Assembly: GCA_030693535.1 (NCBI GenBank) | Contig: JAUYAL010000036.1 | Coordinates: 1 to 58,614 of the forward strand | Reading direction: 5' to 3' | Length of the DNA stretch: 58,614 bases | Source: Methylotenera sp. | GTDB taxonomy: Bacteria > Pseudomonadota > Gammaproteobacteria > Burkholderiales > Methylophilaceae | Shown here: piece by piece, positions 26,672 through 35,851 of the stretch | Layout: each line of letters starts with the position of its first letter | Position numbering within the stretch: position 1 is the stretch's first letter | Program-made: the position numbers and the translations under genes | The notes under the pieces: model-generated | Databases searched by the model: none | The model's input: only the letters and a program-made list of their open reading frames with translations | What the model was told of the DNA's origin: nothing

Positions 26672-27361
26672 TTAGTCATTGCTGCCCATTAAGCCCATTA
26701 ATAAATGAAGCAAACTAGTAAAGAGGTTATAAATACTCATATAAAGACCTAACGTTGCCATTACATAATTAGTTTCACCACCATTCACAATACGGCTTAC
26801 ATCGTACAAAATAAAGCCTGAGAATAAAATTACGCCAATTGCTGATAATGCTAATGCCATGGCTGGAATTTGTAAAAAGATGTTAGCTAAAGAAGCCACA
26901 ATCAGCAAAATAATACCAACTAATAAGAATTTTCCCATAAAGCTAAAATCTTTTTTAGTCGTAGTTGCGATACTCGCTAAAGTTAAAAGAATGATGCCTG
27001 TACCTCCAGCTGCTAGCCCTACTATCTGAGCACCATTTTGCAAATGCAACGCATGCTGCAAAATTGGCCCAAGCATTAAGCCCAATAAGAATGTAAGTCC
27101 TAATAACAAAACAACACCAAAACTGCTATTACGATTAGCTGAAATTGCTGCAAACATACCGAACATCACTGCCATTGCACCAATCGCAAAAATAAACGGA
27201 TGTTCAGCTGCAAAAGAAAAATTAAGGCTCATGCCAATAAACGCTCCAATGACGGTTGGGATCATTGTTAAACCTAACAGCGCATAGGTATTTCGTAAAA
27301 CCTTATTAACTGCCAACTCAGCCGATTCTGAACGACCTAAAACTGGGGTATTATCAAACAT
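26672..27361 (-). CDS. Bax inhibitor-1/YccA family membrane protein
   Basis: Integral membrane protein of 229 residues with seven predicted helices and the short C-terminal acidic end (MGSND). Relatives are YccA, which modulates FtsH proteolysis, and BsYetJ, a pH-sensitive calcium leak channel. The conserved ILYDVSRIVNGGETNYV segment, with its acidic residues near the last helices, is present. It is separate from the nagZ operon by about 100 bases and carries its own terminator. YccA-like FtsH interaction is a family-based guess. Confidence 0.88.
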   Translation of the reverse strand: MFDNTPVLGRSESAELAVNKVLRNTYALLGLTMIPTVIGAFIGMSLNFSFAAEHPFIFAIGAMAVMFGMFAAISANRNSSFGVVLLLGLTFLLGLMLGPILQHALHLQNGAQIVGLAAGGTGIILLTLASIATTTKKDFSFMGKFLLVGIILLIVASLANIFLQIPAMALALSAIGVILFSGFILYDVSRIVNGGETNYVMATLGLYMSIYNLFTSLLHLLMGLMGSND

Positions 27362-27463
27362 TGTTGATTCCTTTATTTAAAAAAAACTATACAGGTATTA
27401 AGATAGCGACTATGCGAGAAAGTTTCAAGTATTTAATTGTTACAATTTGCATTTACGAATCGA

Positions 27464-28510
27464 CTAAGCAAACAACTCACCCTCTACAACGCCCACTTGT
27501 GCCACTTGATGAACCGCTTTTACAAACTCTGCCGATTCATGCAATTTATCTAAACTTAGCGGGTTTCTTTGCCCATGCATGCGCGCAAGCCTTGCAATAC
27601 TTTGTGCAGAAATCGACCATTTAAGATTCGCCAGCAATTCATCTACCATTGCAGGCTGATTACATAGTAACACCATATCACAACCCGCGTTTAAAGCGGC
27701 TAATGCACGAGTTGTTACATCACCTCCTGCGGTTGCCGCTTCCATACTTAAATCATCACTGAAAATTACACCATTGAAGCCTAAACGCTCTCGCAGTATT
27801 TTTTGTAACCAGCGCGTTGAAAAACCTGCTGGCTTATCGTCCACTTTAGAATAAATCACATGGGCAGGCATAATAGCTTGTATGCCGTCATCTATCATCA
27901 TTCTAAATGGCTGCATATCGTGCTGGGCAATGTGGTCAAATTCCCTATCATCCATAGGCATGCTCACGTGAGAATCTGCCACTACAAAACCGTGTCCAGG
28001 AAAATGCTTCCCTACTGCAGCCATGCCACCTTTTTTAAGTCCTTGCATGAGCGCAAATGCTAAATCATTAATGGCTTGCGGATTCAGATGAAACGCTCTA
28101 TCGCCGATCACCAGACTATCGCCATAGTCCATATCCAGCACTGGGGTAAAGCTAAAATCAATGCCGTGTGCGCGTAGTTCAGCCGCTAAAATCCAACCAG
28201 CTTCTGTTGCCAATTCTTTTGCTTTTTTAGGATTTTTATCCCAAATCTTACCAAACTCACGCATAGGTGGAATTTTAGTAAAACCTTCTCTAAACCGCTG
28301 TACGCGACCACCTTCATGATCTACAGCAATTAAAAGTGGTGGCTGTCTAACCGCATGGATACTGGCTGTCAGGGCATCTAATTGCGCATTATCTTCATAA
28401 TTACGCTTAAACAAAATAACACCACCCACTAATGGATGTTGCAAACGACGTATATCTTCAGTTGTTAGCACCGTGCCAACAACATCTAACATAATAGGAC
28501 CTAAACTCAT
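27464..28510 (-). CDS. nagZ: Beta-N-acetylglucosaminidase NagZ
   Basis: Cytoplasmic GH3 hydrolase removing GlcNAc from GlcNAc-anhydroMurNAc peptides during cell-wall recycling. The 348-residue protein has LIAVDHEGGRVQRFR and the catalytic loop KHFPGHGFVVADSH with the His/Asp dyad, then IFSDDLSMEAA carrying the nucleophile Asp. No signal peptide. It is the last gene of a minus-strand run beginning with a peptide-binding lipoprotein, a YkuD enzyme and two ABC permeases, 26 bases after the second permease. This context argues for coupled import and breakdown of muropeptides. Confidence 0.95.
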   Translation of the reverse strand: MSLGPIMLDVVGTVLTTEDIRRLQHPLVGGVILFKRNYEDNAQLDALTASIHAVRQPPLLIAVDHEGGRVQRFREGFTKIPPMREFGKIWDKNPKKAKELATEAGWILAAELRAHGIDFSFTPVLDMDYGDSLVIGDRAFHLNPQAINDLAFALMQGLKKGGMAAVGKHFPGHGFVVADSHVSMPMDDREFDHIAQHDMQPFRMMIDDGIQAIMPAHVIYSKVDDKPAGFSTRWLQKILRERLGFNGVIFSDDLSMEAATAGGDVTTRALAALNAGCDMVLLCNQPAMVDELLANLKWSISAQSIARLARMHGQRNPLSLDKLHESAEFVKAVHQVAQVGVVEGELFA

Positions 28511-28536
28511 GCTACCCCTTTAATATTCATCAAATT

Positions 28537-29331
28537 CTAACTTTCAATTCTTACGTCTAATCTATCGCGCAGATAGTCTCCACCTAGGTTAATCGCTAAA
28601 ATCAAACTCATCAAGCTTAATCCCACAATCAACACATAATGCGGAGCAATCAGCATGTATCGTACACCATCGCGTAGCATCCCACCCCAAGAGGCGTTCG
28701 GCGCCTGAATACCCAAACCTAGAAAGGATAGACTCGCTTCGGCAATCATTACACTGGCTAAGCTATATGTTGCTTCTACCACTAGAATTGAAGCTAATAA
28801 AGGCAGAATATGGCGAAATATCAAACGCGGCACACCTGCCCCCAGGGATTCTGCCGCTTGTACATGCTGGCGATTACGCAAACTCAACGCTTGCCCGCGA
28901 GTGAGTCGCGCATAACTAACCCAACCAGTGATGCATAGCGCAATCATCAAATTACCCAAACCTGGGCCCAAAACGGCGGCAAAAGCAATTGCGAGCAAAA
29001 TACCTGGAAACGCTAAAAAAATATCAGTGATTTGCATCAATATGCGGTCTATTTTACCGCCATAAAATCCAGCAACAAGTCCAACGAAAACGCCGATAGC
29101 CATAGTAACAGTCGTAACAACGACTGCCACTAGAAATGAGACTTCCACGCCACGTAATAGACGCGCTAAAATACTACGTCCCAAATCATCTGCGCCTAAT
29201 AAATAGGCAGCATCAGGTAATCTTAAAATTGCAGTTAAATCAATCTGATTTGGGTTTAGCTGAAAAAATCGGCCTAACAATACGGCAGTCACCCAAAACC
29301 CTAAAATGATAAAAGAAATTTTTTTTAGCAT
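28537..29331 (-). CDS. Peptide ABC transporter permease, DppC/OppC type
   Basis: Inner-membrane permease of 264 residues with one N-terminal helix and a BPD_transp_1 domain. The EAA loop that docks on the ATPase reads EAAxxxG as AAESLGAGVPRLIFRHILP. The LGADDLGRSILARLL segment is typical of DppC/OppC. The real start is ATG 29331, two bases after the stop of the first permease; the longer open frame to 29430 runs back into that gene. No ATPase gene is in the operon, so an ATPase must come from elsewhere. Confidence 0.9.
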   Translation of the reverse strand: MLKKISFIILGFWVTAVLLGRFFQLNPNQIDLTAILRLPDAAYLLGADDLGRSILARLLRGVEVSFLVAVVVTTVTMAIGVFVGLVAGFYGGKIDRILMQITDIFLAFPGILLAIAFAAVLGPGLGNLMIALCITGWVSYARLTRGQALSLRNRQHVQAAESLGAGVPRLIFRHILPLLASILVVEATYSLASVMIAEASLSFLGLGIQAPNASWGGMLRDGVRYMLIAPHYVLIVGLSLMSLILAINLGGDYLRDRLDVRIES

Positions 29332-29333
29332 CA

Positions 29334-30251
29334 CTAATTCGCAAACTTCACACGTGGATCTGCAAATCGATAAAGAATATCCGTCAATAAATTTACCAGC
29401 ACATAGCTTAGTGCAACAATTAACACACAAGCTTGCGTTACTGGATAATCTCTTTTTTCAATACTTTCCACCAACAAACGTCCAATACCATCCCAACTAA
29501 AAATCGTCTCGGTAATCACCGTACCTGCTAGCAAGCTACCCATTTGCAAGCCAACAATTGTGATGATTGGTAAAAGTGCTGCGCGTAATGCGTGAAAAAC
29601 AATCACCCTAGGTTCACTTAATCCCTTAGCGCGCGCAGTCCGAATATAATCGTCATTTAACACTTCAAGCAAACTTGTACGTGTCATACGCGTGAGTATC
29701 GCGCTTAAGCCAAAGCCTAAAGTTAGTGCAGGCAACACAATTGAAGCATTAGATTCCATGCCACTGACCGGCAACCAGCCCAACCAGACCGCGAATATCA
29801 GCATCAGCATTGGCCCTAACCAAAAAGCAGGCATGGCGGACAACCTTACTGAAACCAATGTCACTACTAAATCTTGCCAATGATTCGCCTTAAGCGCGGC
29901 ATAAATTCCTAACGGAATGCCGACACACAACCCGATTAATAGCGACAAAAATGCTAGTTTCAGCGTTGCGGGATAACGCACTTTAATCAAGTCTATAATA
30001 GGCGTTTTAGTATGGATTGATTGTCCGAAGTCACCATGAATCAACTTATTTAAATAGGTGCCAAATTGTTGAACGAGCGGCTGATTCAATCCTAAATCTT
30101 CACGTAAAGCATCGCGGTCAGCCGTGCTGGCAGATTCTCCCAGCATCACTTCCACAGGGTCACCTGGCACTAGATGAATCAGCAAAAAGGTAAGTAGCAA
30201 TACACCAAAAATGACGGTAGCAAAACTAGATAGTTTTTTAATTAAAAACAT
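29334..30251 (-). CDS. Peptide ABC transporter permease, DppB/OppB type
   Basis: Inner-membrane permease of 305 residues with about six helices. Family marks: the N-terminal LIHLVPGDPVEVMLG, the EAA loop RTARAKGLSEPRVIVFHALR and the C-terminal ILYRFADPRVKF. It pairs with the DppC-type permease, which starts two bases after its stop. Upstream, a 120-base gap holding a palindromic repeat separates it from the YkuD gene, which could weaken or tune expression of the permeases and nagZ. Confidence 0.92.
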   Translation of the reverse strand: MFLIKKLSSFATVIFGVLLLTFLLIHLVPGDPVEVMLGESASTADRDALREDLGLNQPLVQQFGTYLNKLIHGDFGQSIHTKTPIIDLIKVRYPATLKLAFLSLLIGLCVGIPLGIYAALKANHWQDLVVTLVSVRLSAMPAFWLGPMLMLIFAVWLGWLPVSGMESNASIVLPALTLGFGLSAILTRMTRTSLLEVLNDDYIRTARAKGLSEPRVIVFHALRAALLPIITIVGLQMGSLLAGTVITETIFSWDGIGRLLVESIEKRDYPVTQACVLIVALSYVLVNLLTDILYRFADPRVKFAN

Positions 30252-30284
30252 GAACCAGCCTGCCTAGCCATCACATACTTAACT

Positions 30285-30360
30285 ATCATCCTGAACTTGG
30301 TTAATGATCCAGCACTTTGGTTATAAAAAGCTGGATTCTTCAGTTCGTTCAGAAAGACGG
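30285..30360. repeat. Imperfect palindromic extragenic repeat
   Basis: ATCATCCTGAACTTGG followed by GATCCAGC can fold against GCTGGATTCTTCAGTTCG then TTCAGAAAGACGG around the loop ACTTTGGTTATAAAAA. The GATCCAGC/GCTGGATT core is exact over seven pairs and the outer arms are degenerate. The sequence has the look of REP-type intergenic palindromes common in proteobacteria. It lies in the gap between the YkuD gene and the first permease. Confidence 0.55.
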
Positions 30361-30375
30361 ACTTTGATTGGAAAT

Positions 30376-30855
30376 TCATTCCACTATCACCACAGGTGTT
30401 CCAACTTCCACCAAATCAAATAACGCTATCATCTCACTGTTACGCATACGCACACACCCATGCGAGCCAATCTTGCCCATTTCTGTGTCATCTGGCGTGC
30501 CATGAATATAAATATAACGTTGCATCGTATCCACATTACCCAGCCTATTTTTGCCAATTTCTTTACCGCTTAACCACAAAATACGCGTCAAAATCCAATC
30601 GCGTTCAGGAAATTCCGCCATTAACTCTGGAGTACAGATTTCACCCGTTGGTCTGCGGCCAACAAACACGGCATTAGCCACAGCATCCGCGCCAATCTTA
30701 GCGCGAACAATATGCTCACCTAAAGGCGTGCAACCACTATTTTTCTCGCAACCTACGCCATTTGCCGCAGTGGATATGCTGTATTTAGCTTTTACGTCGC
30801 CGAAGTTATCGAAGATCGTAAGAGTTTGATTGGAAATAGAGATTTTAATGCGCAT
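30376..30855 (-). CDS. Cytosolic YkuD-domain protein, likely L,D-carboxypeptidase (ElsL-like)
   Basis: Protein of 159 residues that is a bare YkuD catalytic domain. The catalytic motif is complete: His118 (YIYIHGT) and SHGCVRMRN with His132, Cys134 and Arg136. It has no signal peptide, membrane helix or LysM, so it should stay in the cytosol. YkuD enzymes in the periplasm cross-link peptidoglycan, but short leaderless members such as Acinetobacter ElsL trim the terminal D-Ala of recycled muropeptides. I infer that role because the neighbours are an ABC importer and NagZ. Start ATG 30855 overlaps the end of the binding-protein gene by 11 bases. Confidence 0.78.
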   Translation of the reverse strand: MRIKISISNQTLTIFDNFGDVKAKYSISTAANGVGCEKNSGCTPLGEHIVRAKIGADAVANAVFVGRRPTGEICTPELMAEFPERDWILTRILWLSGKEIGKNRLGNVDTMQRYIYIHGTPDDTEMGKIGSHGCVRMRNSEMIALFDLVEVGTPVVIVE

Positions 30856-32311
30856 AACTAATTGTACCCAAATCATCCCAATTTCCATCAGGTTTTGAGC
30901 TGTAATTGGCAATGCCTTTGCGCATTGCGGCGAACTGCCCTTCGTACCACAAGGGTATATAAGGTAATTGCTGACGAATTCTGGCTGTTGCAGCTGGCCA
31001 GTTCGCATCAGCTAATAATTTATCAAGCTCAGCATCTGCGTATCTACCACGGTTAAAGCCTTTGGGTGGCACGCTTTGTGTGCCGAAAGCTTTTGCATAA
31101 ATTTCTGGCGTTTTAATACCAACCCACGTGAGGCCGTATAATTGAAAGTTGCCTTGTTTTACATCTGCAAAAAATGTACCCCAATCTAAGCTACGAATTT
31201 CAAGGTCTATGCCTGCCTTAGCCATTTGGGCTTGCAAGATAGTGGCAAAACGGACGCGTTGTGCATCAGTAGAGGTTTTATAAACAAGTTTAAGTGGCAA
31301 CTTAACGCCCGCTTTTTGTAAAAGTTGTTTTGCTAAGATTGGATTGTAGTCATTTGGCGTTATAGCCTCATTATTTTGGTTAGTGTAATGTTCTGGCGGT
31401 AAAATCATGTCAGCTTCACGGCTATGCTTAATCATGGCTTTTGCGATGATTTGTTTGCGGTCTATGGCATACGCAATGGCTTGCCTGACTTTAAGTTGCT
31501 GCAGAATAGGGTCTTTGAAATTTAAACCAAGATATGAAAAATTAGCGCCTATGCTGGTTTTTACAATCACCTCTGGCTTAGTTTGCAAATATTTCACTAG
31601 CTCTGGGGGTAATTCGCCTTGTAATAAATCCACCTCACCATGCAGTAGTTTTAGCGCACGTACAGTAGGGTCTTTTACTTCTATTAGGTTAATTATTTGA
31701 CTATCTTTTACGCGTTGCAAGGTTAATTTATTACGCCAAGCCACAAACTTTAAAGCGCCGTTACCTATCGGCGCGTGCGAGAAATCATAATTTTCTGCAA
31801 TTAGCTTTGCAGGCAATATGCCAATAATCAACTTAGCTGGAAAGTGATTATCTGCCTGATTTAGTTCAAAATCAAACGTGTCATTATCTATTATTGTGAT
31901 TTTTTTAACATTAGCGAACTCGGCAGTATTAGGCGAGTCTGTTAATGTAACCAAAGAATCGTAAGTAGCTTTTACATCATTGGCAGTCAGCGGAGTTTGA
32001 TTGTGAAATGGCGCACGATTTTTATTTAGGGTAAATCGAAACACTGTAGGACTGATTTCTATCCAATTTGCTAAACTTGGCATTTGTCTAGATTGCGCAT
32101 CAAAATCGACCAGGCTTTGATACACCAAGCGATTAATACGCTCAGAAGCAGCATCAGTCGCAAAGCGCGGATCCAAGTTAAGAGGCGCCTGACCAATTGC
32201 AAAAGTAATTTCATCATTGCGTTGACTACTTTGGCTTTGTTGTCTACAAGCGCTAGAAAATACAAATAAGGTAATTAAGAAAAATAGGATTAGAACTTTA
32301 TATACTTTCAT
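30845..32311 (-). CDS. Peptide/muropeptide ABC transporter substrate-binding lipoprotein
   Basis: Solute-binding protein family 5 (DppA/OppA/MppA type), 488 residues. Its lipoprotein signal ends at the lipobox SSAC (Cys22), so it is membrane-anchored in the periplasm. The family start TFAIGQAPLNLDPRFATDAAS and the VRQAIAYAIDRKQII segment are present. It is the first gene of the operon with YkuD, two permeases and nagZ. Substrates in the family range from peptides to anhydromuropeptides; the operon content favours wall peptides. Confidence 0.88.
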   Translation of the reverse strand: MKVYKVLILFFLITLFVFSSACRQQSQSSQRNDEITFAIGQAPLNLDPRFATDAASERINRLVYQSLVDFDAQSRQMPSLANWIEISPTVFRFTLNKNRAPFHNQTPLTANDVKATYDSLVTLTDSPNTAEFANVKKITIIDNDTFDFELNQADNHFPAKLIIGILPAKLIAENYDFSHAPIGNGALKFVAWRNKLTLQRVKDSQIINLIEVKDPTVRALKLLHGEVDLLQGELPPELVKYLQTKPEVIVKTSIGANFSYLGLNFKDPILQQLKVRQAIAYAIDRKQIIAKAMIKHSREADMILPPEHYTNQNNEAITPNDYNPILAKQLLQKAGVKLPLKLVYKTSTDAQRVRFATILQAQMAKAGIDLEIRSLDWGTFFADVKQGNFQLYGLTWVGIKTPEIYAKAFGTQSVPPKGFNRGRYADAELDKLLADANWPAATARIRQQLPYIPLWYEGQFAAMRKGIANYSSKPDGNWDDLGTISYAH

Positions 32312-32483
32312 ATTTGCTAATTTTACTAGATTATTCGTTGAGTTAATGCCCTACTTAGCCGAATTATTTAGTATGATTACAGTTGTAAGATTTATGGAAA
32401 TTATTAGGACCTTGATTTTACTCAAATCTAAGCGACCATAAACTTGAAATTAGTGAAGAATAATGTAGCATTCTGCATGCCTT

Positions 32484-32497
32484 TTGATATTTATCAA
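32484..32497 (+). promoter_or_regulatory. FNR box before ccoN
   Basis: TTGATATTTATCAA is a perfect FNR consensus (TTGAT-N4-ATCAA). A -10-like CAAAAT at 32520-32525 lies at the spacing expected for a class II FNR promoter (site centred near -41.5), predicting a start near 32532. The ccoN ATG follows at 32579. Confidence 0.88.
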
Positions 32498-32578
32498 TAT
32501 GGCTATGGATATAGTGCGACAAAATGTCACGTGTGAAACTCACAGAGAATTATCAATTAGCAATATGGGGGGAATCAA

Positions 32579-34015
32579 ATGCAAGATCATAATATAGAAG
32601 CAAATACGTATAGCGATGGTGTTATACGACAGTTTTCAATCATGGCCGTAGTTTGGGGTGTGGTTGGCATGTTGGTGGGTGTAATTATTGCTTCTCAACT
32701 TGTCTGGCCAGAACTTAACCTTGGCTTACCGTGGACCAGTTTTGGTCGTCTAAGACCACTTCATACCAATGCGGTAATTTTTGCATTTGGTGGCTGTACT
32801 TTATTTGCTACGTCTTATTATGTCGTACAACGTACCTGCCAAACTAAGCTATTTATGCCAAAACTCGCAGCCTTCACATTCTGGGGTTGGCAGTTAGTAA
32901 TTCTTGCAGCGGCGGTTTCCTTACCATTGGGTTTCACACAAGGTAAAGAGTACGCTGAATTGGAATGGCCAATTGACTTATTAATTGCAGTGGTTTGGGT
33001 GTCATATGCGGTGGTGTTTTTTGGCACAATTGCAAAACGCAAAATTAAACATATTTATGTCGCTAACTGGTTCTTTGCTGCGTTTATTATCACTGTTGCT
33101 TTGTTGCACATTGTTAATAGTGCTGCGATTCCAGCAGGTTACATGAAATCTTACTCAGCTTATGCTGGCGTTCAAGATGCGATGGTGCAATGGTGGTATG
33201 GTCACAACGCGGTAGGATTCTTCCTTACTGCCGGCTTCTTGGGCATCATGTACTACTTTGTTCCTAAGCAAGCTGGTCGTCCAGTCTATTCATATACTCT
33301 TTCAGTTATTCACTTCTGGGCTTTGATTTTTACCTACATGTGGGCGGGTCCTCACCACTTGCATTACACAGCATTACCAGATTGGACTCAATCTTTAGGT
33401 ATGGTGTTCTCGTTAGTTTTATTAGCACCAAGCTGGGGCGGTATGATCAACGGTATCATGACAATGTCTGGCGCATGGCATAAATTGCGCACTGACCCTA
33501 TTCTCCGTTTTATGATTGTTTCATTATCTTTCTACGGCATGAGTACGTTTGAAGGCCCGATGATGGCGATTAAAACAGTGAACTCACTTTCACACTACAC
33601 TGACTGGACTGTAGGTCACGTTCACTCAGGCGCTTTGGGTTGGGTGGGCATGGTTTCAATGGGTGCTATATACTTTATGATTCCAAAGTTATTTGGCAAA
33701 AAAGAAATGCACAGCATTAAAGCCATTGAGTTGCACTTTTGGTTAGCAACAGTTGGTATCGTGCTTTACATAGCTGCACTTTGGATTTCTGGTGTGATGG
33801 AAGGCTTAATGTGGCGTGCGATTAACACTGACGGCACACTTACTTACACTTTCGTGGAATCTGTAAAAGCAAAAACACCTTACTACATTATCCGTATGTT
33901 AGGTGGCCTGCTCTATCTAGGTGGTATGTCTATCATGTTATGGAATGTCATTAAAACGGCAACTAGCGGCAAGCCTGCTACCGTGACTATTCCTGCTGTT
34001 CATGCACACGCTTAA
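32579..34015 (+). CDS. ccoN: cbb3-type cytochrome c oxidase subunit I
   Basis: Catalytic subunit of the high-affinity C-family haem-copper oxidase, reducing O2 to water and pumping protons in the inner membrane. The 478-residue protein has about 12 helices and conserved haem/CuB histidines ([42 protein letters not shown]). Length is standard. GGGGGGAA gives a strong ribosome site. It heads ccoNOQP, behind a perfect FNR box, so it should be induced at low oxygen. Confidence 0.97.
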   Translation: MQDHNIEANTYSDGVIRQFSIMAVVWGVVGMLVGVIIASQLVWPELNLGLPWTSFGRLRPLHTNAVIFAFGGCTLFATSYYVVQRTCQTKLFMPKLAAFTFWGWQLVILAAAVSLPLGFTQGKEYAELEWPIDLLIAVVWVSYAVVFFGTIAKRKIKHIYVANWFFAAFIITVALLHIVNSAAIPAGYMKSYSAYAGVQDAMVQWWYGHNAVGFFLTAGFLGIMYYFVPKQAGRPVYSYTLSVIHFWALIFTYMWAGPHHLHYTALPDWTQSLGMVFSLVLLAPSWGGMINGIMTMSGAWHKLRTDPILRFMIVSLSFYGMSTFEGPMMAIKTVNSLSHYTDWTVGHVHSGALGWVGMVSMGAIYFMIPKLFGKKEMHSIKAIELHFWLATVGIVLYIAALWISGVMEGLMWRAINTDGTLTYTFVESVKAKTPYYIIRMLGGLLYLGGMSIMLWNVIKTATSGKPATVTIPAVHAHA

Positions 34016-34026
34016 GGGAAAACATT

Positions 34027-34653
34027 ATGTCTAATCAAGAAGTAAAAAGTGGCAATAGCCACGAAAAAGTTGAAACCAATAGCTTTCTGATGATTGTTTT
34101 GATTCTGATCACAGTTGCGTTTGGTGGTTTAGTGGAAATCGTGCCACTGTTCTTTCAAAAATCGACAACTGAGCCGATTAAAGGCTTAATGCCTTATACG
34201 TCATTGCAGTTAGCTGGACGTGACGTCTATATACGTGAAGGCTGCTACAACTGCCATTCACAAATGATACGTCCGTTCCGTGCTGAGACTTTAAGATACG
34301 GCCATTACTCAGTCGCTGGTGAATCTGTATATGACCACCCATTCCAATGGGGTAGCAAACGCACAGGTCCTGATTTAGCTCGCGTTGGCGGTAGATACAG
34401 TGATGATTGGCATCGTCTTCATTTGATTCAACCACGCGATTTAGTACCAGAATCAATCATGCCGGCATATCCATGGCTAGAGAAAGATTTAGTCGATGCT
34501 GAAGCAATGCCATCGCATATGAAAGCGCTACGTACTGTAGGCGTACCTTATACTGATGCTGATATTGCTGGTGCTACGGAAGCCGTTAAAGGTAAAACTG
34601 AGATGGAAGCGATGATTGCTTACTTGCAGGTACTTGGTACCCACTTGAAGTAG
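34027..34653 (+). CDS. ccoO: cbb3-type cytochrome c oxidase subunit II
   Basis: Membrane-anchored monohaem cytochrome c of 208 residues passing electrons from CcoP to CcoN. One N-terminal helix (about residues 19-42) is followed by the haem site [13 protein letters not shown], with an axial Met probably in the MPAYPW segment. Standard length. It starts 11 bases after ccoN with AAGGGA upstream. Confidence 0.96.
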   Translation: MSNQEVKSGNSHEKVETNSFLMIVLILITVAFGGLVEIVPLFFQKSTTEPIKGLMPYTSLQLAGRDVYIREGCYNCHSQMIRPFRAETLRYGHYSVAGESVYDHPFQWGSKRTGPDLARVGGRYSDDWHRLHLIQPRDLVPESIMPAYPWLEKDLVDAEAMPSHMKALRTVGVPYTDADIAGATEAVKGKTEMEAMIAYLQVLGTHLK

Positions 34654-34665
34654 GGAGAGAACATC

Positions 34666-34803
34666 ATGGAAATCAATACGCTCCGCATCTTGGCTACTGT
34701 TGCTAGTTTCATTGTATTTATCGGCATCATTATTTGGGCATTGCGGAATCGTAAGTCTTCAGACTTTGAAGAGGCAGCAAATCTGCCCTTTAAAGAAGAT
34801 TAA
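34666..34803 (+). CDS. ccoQ: cbb3-type cytochrome c oxidase subunit CcoQ
   Basis: Small single-helix subunit of 45 residues. It begins MEINTLRILATVASFIVFIG, a membrane helix followed by WALRNRKSSDFEEAANLPF, the usual FEEAA tail of CcoQ/FixQ. It helps keep the complex stable in air. AGGGAGAG lies seven bases upstream. The gene sits between ccoO and ccoP, with 12 and 53 base gaps. Confidence 0.95.
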   Translation: MEINTLRILATVASFIVFIGIIIWALRNRKSSDFEEAANLPFKED

Positions 34804-34856
34804 AGTTAAAAAGCTGATAGCATAAAACTAACAGTTAAAAACTAAAGGAAAATAAA

Positions 34857-35762
34857 ATGAGCGATTTTACAAGTAATTTTTGGCCGATGTTTATCACGGT
34901 CATTGCTGTCGGCGGCATTCTAGCCTGCGGACTAGGCTTATGGCTTACCAGCCGGATGAAAGTTGCAACTAAACCTGGCGATGACACCAGCGGCCACATT
35001 TGGGATGAAGATTTACGTGAAATGAATAACCCGCTTCCGCGCTGGTGGGTGTGGATGTTTGTTTTCACCATTATTTTTTCACTGTTCTATCTTTTGGCCT
35101 ACCCAGGTGCAGGTAGCTATGCAGGGAAGTTAGGCTGGACATCAGCGAATCAGTATGACAAAGAAGTAGAAACTGCTAATAAGGCACTAGAGCCTTTGTA
35201 TGCAAAATTTACAGCGATGAGTGCGGAAGAGTTATCTAAAAACCCTGAAGCTAAAGCCATTGGTGAGCGTCTGTATATGAACAATTGCGCTCAATGCCAT
35301 GCTTCTGATGCAAAAGGTAGTCGCGGATTTCCTAACCTGACAGATAATGACTGGATTTGGGGTGGTAGCCCTGAGAAAATTCATGAGACCTTAGTGGCTG
35401 GTCGTATGGGTATGATGCCTCCTATGGCTGCGGCAGTAGGTACTGCGGAAGACGTTAAAAATGTAGCGAATTATGTGCTTAGTCTTTCTGGTAGCATGCA
35501 TGACTCTGGTCGCGCAGGTTTGGGTAAAGAGAAATTTGCAACTTGTGCTGCATGCCATGGCGCTGAAGGTAAAGGTAACCAAGATATTGGAGCGCCTAAC
35601 CTGACTGATAATGTCTGGCTACATGGTGCAGGTGAGGCCGCCATTATCAAGCGCGTTAATGAAGGTAAAGTGAACCAAATGCCAGCTTGGGAATCCAAGT
35701 TTACATCAGCTCAAATACAGGTGTTAGCTGCATATGTTTGGGGCTTATCGAACAACAAGTAA
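34857..35762 (+). CDS. ccoP: cbb3-type cytochrome c oxidase subunit III
   Basis: Dihaem membrane cytochrome c, the entry point for electrons. The 301-residue protein has two N-terminal helices (about residues 8-29 and 60-79), then two cytochrome c domains with CAQCHASDAKG and CAACHGAEGKG, and axial Met in MGMMPPM and NQMPAW. AAAGGAAAA precedes the ATG. The gene ends at a strong terminator, so ccoNOQP is one transcript. Confidence 0.96.
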   Translation: MSDFTSNFWPMFITVIAVGGILACGLGLWLTSRMKVATKPGDDTSGHIWDEDLREMNNPLPRWWVWMFVFTIIFSLFYLLAYPGAGSYAGKLGWTSANQYDKEVETANKALEPLYAKFTAMSAEELSKNPEAKAIGERLYMNNCAQCHASDAKGSRGFPNLTDNDWIWGGSPEKIHETLVAGRMGMMPPMAAAVGTAEDVKNVANYVLSLSGSMHDSGRAGLGKEKFATCAACHGAEGKGNQDIGAPNLTDNVWLHGAGEAAIIKRVNEGKVNQMPAWESKFTSAQIQVLAAYVWGLSNNK

Positions 35763-35782
35763 TATTTAGCTATATAATACTG

Positions 35783-35824
35783 AGCCCCCATCAATTCACT
35801 TAAAATTTGATGGGGGCTTTTTTA
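35783..35824 (+). terminator. Rho-independent terminator after ccoP
   Basis: AGCCCCCATCAA pairs perfectly with TTGATGGGGGCT and is followed by a T run. It separates the structural genes ccoNOQP from the accessory genes ccoG-ccoH. Confidence 0.92.
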
Positions 35825-35851
35825 ATCGTGTAATCCAAGAAAGATATTCTA

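Noticed and set aside
27361..27624. Plus-strand open frame of 87 codons between the BI-1 gene and nagZ
   Set aside because: Its second half is antisense to nagZ, and the start overlaps the ATG of the BI-1 gene on the other strand.
29332..29430. Longer N-terminus for the DppC-type permease
   Set aside because: It is a shadow of the preceding permease gene; ATG 29331 is two bases after that gene's stop.
30856..31008. Longer N-terminus for the YkuD protein
   Set aside because: The extra 51 codons are antisense-free overlap with the end of the binding-protein gene in another frame and have no homology-like content.
32510..32515. TATAGT as the -10 element of ccoN
   Set aside because: It is too close to the FNR box for class II activation; CAAAAT at 32520 has the right spacing.
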